9,281 nt of DNA. Source: Nitrospirota bacterium (GTDB taxonomy: Bacteria > Nitrospirota > Nitrospiria > JACQBZ01). The translations under genes were made by a program, and so were the position numbers. The stretch is from assembly GCA_016198945.1 (NCBI GenBank), contig JACQHO010000122.1:1-9281 (forward strand), written 5' to 3'. Positions 5,720-9,281 of this stretch are shown piece by piece; the stretch's first letter is position 1, and every line of letters starts with the position of its first letter. The notes under the pieces are model-generated. The model was not told where the DNA came from. It was given only the letters and a program-made list of their open reading frames with translations, and searched no databases.

Positions 5720-7060
5720 ATGCAAAAACAGCAAAAGACCTGGGTCGGCGTCACGATTGTCCTTCTGATTGCCGTTTTTACGACGGGCATGATGGTGGGG
5801 AAGGGACTTCGTGACGCGTTTTCCGCGGAAGCGGAAACCTACGAGGAACTCAAAATATTCGCCGAGGTCCTGTCCCTGATCCAGAAGAATTATGTCGAGG
5901 AAAGCAAAAGCAAAGACTTGGTATACGGCGCCATCCGCGGGATGCTGAACACGCTGGATCCGCATTCCGCCTTTATGTCGCCGGAGCTGTACAAAGAGAT
6001 GCAGGTGGACACAAAAGGGGAGTTCGGAGGGTTGGGGATTCAGATTGGAATCAAGGAGAATCGTCTGACGGTGATCGCCCCGATTGAGGGAACGCCCGCC
6101 GATCGAGCCGGGATCAAAGCGGGGGATTTCATCCTGAAAGTCGATGAGGATTCCACGAAAGAGATGACCCTCATGGAGGCGGTCCAGAAGATGCGGGGGG
6201 CCAAAGGCACCAGGGTTAAATTGACCATTCAACGGGAAGGGACCGAAGAGCCGTTGATGTTCGACCTGGTGCGGGAAACCATCAAGATCGACAGCGTCAA
6301 GAGCAAGATGCTGGAGAGCAATATCGGGTATGTCCGGCTGAGCCAGTTTCAAGAGATGACGGCCAAAGACCTCGCCTCCGCGTTGAAGAAATTGAAGGCC
6401 GCCAAGATGCAGTCCATCATTCTGGACCTCCGCAACAATCCGGGCGGTCTCTTGAACTCGGCCGTCGAAACGACGGAGTTGTTCATCCCGCCGGGCAAGG
6501 TGGTGGTGTCCATTAAGGGCCGTGACCCGAAAAAACAGAAGGACGAATACCTGTCGGACAATAAAAGTCCCTATGACAACTATCCGATGGTCATCTTGGT
6601 GAACGAAGGAAGCGCGAGCGCCTCTGAGATCGTGTCGGGCGCGCTTCAGGACTGGGGACGTGCGATCGTCGTCGGGACGGCGACGTTCGGCAAGGGTTCG
6701 GTCCAGACGATTCTTCAGCTCAGCGACGGTTCGGGTCTGCGCCTGACGACGGCCAAGTACTACACACCCAAGGGCCGCTCGATACAGAACATCGGAATCA
6801 CGCCGGACATCATCGTCAAACCGGCTCTCATCCAAGGGGTCGCACAGGCGCCGACGGTGTTGCGGGAAAAGGACCTGGAGCGGCATCTGAAAAACGAGGG
6901 CGTCGAGCCGAGTCTTGGAAAGGAAACGCAGCGAAAACCCGCGCCTTTACTAAGCGAGACCGAACAGGAGGCGGAAGACGTTCAGTTGCAGAAAGCGATT
7001 GATCTTTTGAAATCGTGGGAAATATTTAAGGAAATAAAGCCGTTGCAGGCTGCCGGCTGA
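5720..7060 (+). CDS. ctpA: C-terminal processing peptidase, S41 family (CtpA/Prc-like)
   Basis: S41 proteases cut proteins near their C-termini in the periplasm and in many Gram-negative bacteria control cell-wall hydrolases. The 446-residue protein has one N-terminal hydrophobic helix (8-26), a signal peptide or anchor with a possible cut after AFSA (33-36). A helical cap follows (NYVEE, GMLNTLDPHSAF), then a PDZ domain (about 96-172, with GLGIQIG and GTPADRAGIKAGD) and the catalytic domain (about 195-368). The dyad is S300 in NEGSASASEIVSGAL and K325 in TFGKGSVQT, 25 apart as in the family; LDLRNNPGGLL (236-246) is also diagnostic. The tail after 370 is charged and variable. ctpA right after ftsEX-envC recurs in other genomes and suggests a cell-wall remodelling role. 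No obvious terminator separates its stop from the groES promoter. Confidence 0.96.
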   Translation: MQKQQKTWVGVTIVLLIAVFTTGMMVGKGLRDAFSAEAETYEELKIFAEVLSLIQKNYVEESKSKDLVYGAIRGMLNTLDPHSAFMSPELYKEMQVDTKGEFGGLGIQIGIKENRLTVIAPIEGTPADRAGIKAGDFILKVDEDSTKEMTLMEAVQKMRGAKGTRVKLTIQREGTEEPLMFDLVRETIKIDSVKSKMLESNIGYVRLSQFQEMTAKDLASALKKLKAAKMQSIILDLRNNPGGLLNSAVETTELFIPPGKVVVSIKGRDPKKQKDEYLSDNKSPYDNYPMVILVNEGSASASEIVSGALQDWGRAIVVGTATFGKGSVQTILQLSDGSGLRLTTAKYYTPKGRSIQNIGITPDIIVKPALIQGVAQAPTVLREKDLERHLKNEGVEPSLGKETQRKPAPLLSETEQEAEDVQLQKAIDLLKSWEIFKEIKPLQAAG

Positions 7061-7077
7061 TTTCAAAAAAAAAGGAC

Positions 7078-7106
7078 TTGACTTAAAAAAAACGATGGTG
7101 TAAATT
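7078..7106 (+). promoter_or_regulatory. Sigma70-like promoter of groESL
   Basis: TTGACT (7078-7083) and TAAATT (7101-7106) are separated by exactly 17 bases. The -35 matches five of six consensus positions and the -10 four of six. A run of nine A (7065-7073) lies just upstream like an UP element, and eight A (7085-7092) fill part of the spacer. The -10 runs into the CIRCE operator, so the start of transcription would fall near 7113, inside the operator. Confidence 0.8.
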
Positions 7107-7131
7107 AGCACTCGTTAGTCATGAGTGCTAA
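7105..7131 (+). promoter_or_regulatory. CIRCE operator (HrcA binding site)
   Basis: TTAGCACTC, nine bases, then GAGTGCTAA: a perfect match to the CIRCE consensus with fully complementary arms. HrcA represses groESL and dnaK operons through this element, and GroEL itself helps HrcA fold. Overlap with the -10 explains repression by blocking RNA polymerase; in the leader RNA it can also form a hairpin. hrcA itself is not in the window. Confidence 0.97.
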
Positions 7132-7155
7132 CCTTTCATATCATAATCAGAAGAA

Positions 7156-7162
7156 GGGGGGA
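7156..7162 (+). promoter_or_regulatory. First of two candidate ribosome binding sites for groES
   Basis: GGGGGGA lies seven bases before the ATG at 7170. Use of this site would add 13 residues (MAIQAAQKKGDVS) in front of the conserved GroES start. The polyG match to the anti-Shine-Dalgarno needs G-U pairs, so it is not clearly stronger than the second site. Confidence 0.45.
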
Positions 7163-7194
7163 ATGCGTTATGGCAATACAGGCCGCACAGAAAA

Positions 7195-7201
7195 AAGGGG
7201 A
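7195..7201 (+). promoter_or_regulatory. Second candidate ribosome binding site for groES
   Basis: AAGGGGA lies seven bases before the ATG at 7209. That ATG begins MKFKPLRDRV, which is where GroES proteins normally begin, so this site is preferred. Confidence 0.5.
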
Positions 7202-7208
7202 CGTTTCG

Positions 7209-7472
7209 ATGAAATTCAAACCGCTCAGAGATCGGGTGTTCGTGAGCTATACGGAAGAGATGGAAAGGACCGCAGGCGGAATTTATATTCCGGAAGCCGC
7301 CAAGGAAAAACCGCAGAAAGGGAAGATCGAAGCGGTCGGAAGCGAAGTCAAGAACCTTAAAGTCGGCGATCTGATCCTGTTCGACAAGTATTCCGGAAGC
7401 AAGATCAATATGGATGGGACGGACTTCCTGATCGTCAAGGAAGAAGACATCCTCGGAGTGTTCGAAAAGTAA
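7209..7472 (+). CDS. groES: Co-chaperonin GroES, short form
   Basis: GroES forms a seven-membered lid over the GroEL chamber in the cytosol. From 7209 the product is 87 residues, against 95-97 in most bacteria. The family core is clear: MKFKPLRDRVFV (1-12), the mobile loop that contacts GroEL (about 16-33, with TAGGIYIPEAAKEKP), GKIEAVG (38-44), KVGDLILFDKYSGSK (51-65) and FLIVKEEDILGV (73-84). Between AVG and KVGD there are only six residues (SEVKNL), where E. coli has 15; this is the roof beta-hairpin of the dome. The start at 7209 fits family conservation; ATG 7170, with its own ribosome binding site, would add 13 residues unlike any GroES part I know. A frame extension to 7125 overlaps CIRCE and is unlikely. 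groEL follows after 81 bases. Expression should be under CIRCE/HrcA. Confidence 0.93.
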   Translation: MKFKPLRDRVFVSYTEEMERTAGGIYIPEAAKEKPQKGKIEAVGSEVKNLKVGDLILFDKYSGSKINMDGTDFLIVKEEDILGVFEK

Positions 7473-7540
7473 ACCCATCAACCGCAACCTTCCATCACAG
7501 GATCGGCGGAGCAAAGTCTTGCTTCGTTGAACGAAAAAGA

Positions 7541-7548
7541 AAGAGGTG
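7541..7548 (+). promoter_or_regulatory. Ribosome binding site of groEL
   Basis: AAGAGGTG ends five bases before ATG 7554 and decides this start over the in-frame TTG at 7527, which lies upstream of the site. Confidence 0.75.
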
Positions 7549-7553
7549 TTTTT

Positions 7554-9182
7554 ATGGCAAAGCAGATGATCTTTAGCGAAGCGGCCCGCGCGGCCGTTCT
7601 TCGTGGAGTCAACCAGTTAACGGAAGCCGTCAAGGCCACGCTGGGCCCCAAGGGAAGAAACGCGATGATCGACAAGAAGTTCGGCGCGCCGACGATCACC
7701 AAGGACGGGGTGACCGTGGCCAAGGAGATCGAGCTCAAGGATCCCTACGAGAACATGGGGGCGCAATTGGTGAAGGAAGTGGCCAGCAAGACCAGTGATG
7801 CGGCCGGAGATGGAACCACGACCGCAACCGTCCTGGCATGGTCCATTTATAAAGAGGGCGTTAAGAGCGTATCGGCCGGCGCCAATTCCATGGAGCTCAA
7901 GCGGGGGATCGACCGGTCGGTCGATGTGGTGGTCGAGGAGCTGAAAAAAATGTCCAAGCCCTGCCAGACCAAGAAGGAAATCGCGCAGATCGGAACGATT
8001 TCGGCCAACAGCGACAAAACCATCGGCGAGTTGATTGCCGAGGCGATGGAGAAGGTCGGAAAAGACGGCGTCATCACGGTCGAGGAAGCCAAGAGCATGA
8101 CCACGACGCTGGATGTGGTCGAGGGGATGCAGTTTGATCGCGGGTATCTTTCGCCCTACTTCATCACCGATCCGGAGCGGATGGAGGTCACATTAGAGGA
8201 TCCTTTCATCCTGATCAACGAAAAGAAGATCAGCGCGATGAAGGACCTGCTCCCGATTCTGGAGCAAATTGCGAGAATGGGCAAGCCCTTCCTGATCATT
8301 GCGGAGGAGATCGAGGGCGAGGCGCTGGCGACGTTGGTCGTGAACAAGCTTCGCGGAACGCTTCACTGCGCGGCCGTGAAGGCGCCCGGATTCGGCGATC
8401 GGAGAAAGGCGATGTTGGAAGACATCGCCGTTTTGACCGGCGGGCAGGTCATTTCGGAGGAGCTGGGTCTGAAACTTGAGAACGTGAAAATCACGGATCT
8501 GGGCCGGGCCAAACGGGTCAACATCGACAAGGATAACACGACGATCATCGAAGGCGCCGGAGAGCAGGCCAAGATTCAGGGCCGGGTGAAACAGATCAAG
8601 GCCCAGGTCGAAGAGACGACCTCGGATTATGACCGCGAGAAACTCCAGGAGCGGCTGGCCAAAATCGTCGGCGGCGTTGCGGTGATCAATGTCGGCGCGG
8701 CCACCGAAACGGAGATGAAGGAAAAGAAGGCCCGGGTGGAAGACGCATTGCATGCGACCAAGGCGGCGGTGGAAGAAGGCATTGTCCCGGGCGGCGGTGT
8801 TGCGTTGCTCCGATGCATCCCTGCGCTTGAGAAACTCAAGCTGGAGGGAGACCAACAGGTCGGCGTCAATATCGTCAAACGCGCCCTCGAAGAGCCCATC
8901 CGGCAAATCGTGATCAATGCGGGCTTCGAAGGTTCCGTGGTGATCGAGAAGACCCGCAAGGAGAAGACCAACGTCGGTTTCGACGCCATCAGCGAGACCT
9001 ATGTCGACATGGTGGATGCCGGGATCATCGATCCCACCAAGGTGACCCGAACGGCGCTCCAGAATGCGGCCAGCGTGGCCGCATTGATGCTGACGACCGA
9101 GGTGATGGTCACCGAAATTCCCGAAGAAAAGAAAATGCCTCCGATGCCCGGCGGTGGCGGCGGCATGGAAGGGATGTATTAA
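7554..9182 (+). CDS. groEL: Chaperonin GroEL (Hsp60)
   Basis: GroEL is the 14-mer ATP-driven folding chamber of the cytosol. The 542-residue product is full length. Visible are TLGPKGRNAMID (29-40), GAPTITKDGVTVAKEIEL (44-61), the nucleotide site AAGDGTTTATVLA (83-95), DVVEGMQFDRGYLSPYF (187-203) in the apical domain, AAVKAPGFGDRRKAML (273-288), TSDYDREKLQER (356-367), VGAATETEMKEKKARVEDAL (380-399) with the ATP-hydrolysis Asp at D397, and PGGGVAL (412-418). The C-terminus is Gly/Met-rich (GGGGGMEGMY), as usual for the tail inside the cavity. ATG 7554 has AAGAGGTG five bases upstream and begins MAKQMIF; an in-frame TTG at 7527 would add nine residues unlike the family. No key residue is missing. 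Confidence 0.99.
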   Translation: MAKQMIFSEAARAAVLRGVNQLTEAVKATLGPKGRNAMIDKKFGAPTITKDGVTVAKEIELKDPYENMGAQLVKEVASKTSDAAGDGTTTATVLAWSIYKEGVKSVSAGANSMELKRGIDRSVDVVVEELKKMSKPCQTKKEIAQIGTISANSDKTIGELIAEAMEKVGKDGVITVEEAKSMTTTLDVVEGMQFDRGYLSPYFITDPERMEVTLEDPFILINEKKISAMKDLLPILEQIARMGKPFLIIAEEIEGEALATLVVNKLRGTLHCAAVKAPGFGDRRKAMLEDIAVLTGGQVISEELGLKLENVKITDLGRAKRVNIDKDNTTIIEGAGEQAKIQGRVKQIKAQVEETTSDYDREKLQERLAKIVGGVAVINVGAATETEMKEKKARVEDALHATKAAVEEGIVPGGGVALLRCIPALEKLKLEGDQQVGVNIVKRALEEPIRQIVINAGFEGSVVIEKTRKEKTNVGFDAISETYVDMVDAGIIDPTKVTRTALQNAASVAALMLTTEVMVTEIPEEKKMPPMPGGGGGMEGMY

Positions 9183-9203
9183 GGGCGGTTTGAGTCTGCA
9201 GCG

Positions 9204-9238
9204 AAGCCCCCGCCGCTTCGAGCGGCGGGGGCTTTTTA
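9204..9238 (+). terminator. Intrinsic terminator of groESL
   Basis: AAGCCCCCGCCGCT (9204-9217) pairs perfectly with AGCGGCGGGGGCTT (9221-9234), a 14-base-pair stem with a TCG loop, and runs into TTTTT (9233-9237). It starts 22 bases after the groEL stop. The opposite strand lacks a clear T-run after the stem, so it acts mainly on + strand transcripts. Confidence 0.95.
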
Positions 9239-9270
9239 TTCAAACCGTTGAATGAAAGAGCAATGACCGA

Positions 9271-9276
9271 TTGACA
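9271..9276 (+). promoter_or_regulatory. Possible -35 box of the next transcript
   Basis: A perfect TTGACA lies five bases before the window end, just after the groESL terminator. The matching -10 would fall outside the window, so this is only a candidate. Confidence 0.3.
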
Positions 9277-9281
9277 CCGCA

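Noticed and set aside
5537..6886. A 449-codon open frame on the - strand opposite ctpA
   Set aside because: It is antisense to a full-length protease with all its motifs, reads as a low-complexity mix rich in His, Arg and Gln, shows no domain, and arises from the codon bias of the + strand gene.
7038..7057. AGCCG...CGGCT inverted repeat at the end of ctpA as a terminator
   Set aside because: It has only five base pairs with a 10-base loop, lies within coding sequence, and is followed by A-rich rather than T-rich sequence.
7121..7360. Open frame of 79 codons starting in CIRCE, in a different frame from groES
   Set aside because: It overlaps the conserved groES coding sequence, and the translation is a charged low-complexity string without motifs.
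1..9281. Search for a defence system, mobile element, CRISPR array, tRNA or riboswitch
   Set aside because: No transposase, recombinase, direct-repeat array, cloverleaf or known riboswitch core was seen; the segment is densely filled with housekeeping genes of uniform composition.

Overview
The window is an ordinary, tightly packed chromosomal segment of a GC-rich bacterium. Everything that can be supported lies on the + strand, and there are no mobile elements, CRISPR arrays, tRNAs or rRNAs. Three things indicate a Gram-negative cell: an FtsEX-EnvC set whose LytM domain is degenerate, the C-terminal processing protease directly after it, and the order rimM-trmD-rplS-rnhB-yraN-(small hypothetical)-ftsE-ftsX-envC-ctpA. 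The groESL operon carries a HrcA/CIRCE operator. Together these suggest a lineage such as Nitrospirota, or a related deltaproteobacterial-type or candidate phylum. That placement is inference from gene order and protein character, not from a database search.

Region 1 (1-2456) is the translation block. It holds the end of rimM (16S rRNA maturation), trmD (tRNA m1G37 methyltransferase), rplS (ribosomal protein L19), rnhB (RNase HII) and yraN (UPF0102, nuclease-like). Stops and starts overlap at rimM/trmD, trmD/rplS and rnhB/yraN, so translational coupling is likely.

Region 2 (2441-5600) continues without a terminator into a 137-codon gene of unknown function and then into the division block: ftsE (ATPase), ftsX (membrane subunit) and an EnvC-type murein hydrolase activator. 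The EnvC-like protein has lost the metal-binding residues of active LytM peptidases, which fits a role as an amidase activator controlled by FtsEX.

Region 3 (5601-7060) begins with a 119-base spacer containing a strong hairpin and then ctpA, an S41 C-terminal processing protease with an intact Ser-Lys dyad.

Region 4 (7061-9281) is a separate heat-shock unit. A sigma70-like promoter overlaps a perfect CIRCE operator, followed by groES, groEL and a strong intrinsic terminator. The GroES is short: about nine residues are missing where other GroES proteins carry the roof beta-hairpin. The last bases hold a perfect TTGACA hexamer that may belong to the next transcript.

I did not find a clearly new multi-gene system. 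The items most worth following are the unknown protein at 2441-2854, the roof-less GroES, and the hairpin in front of ctpA.
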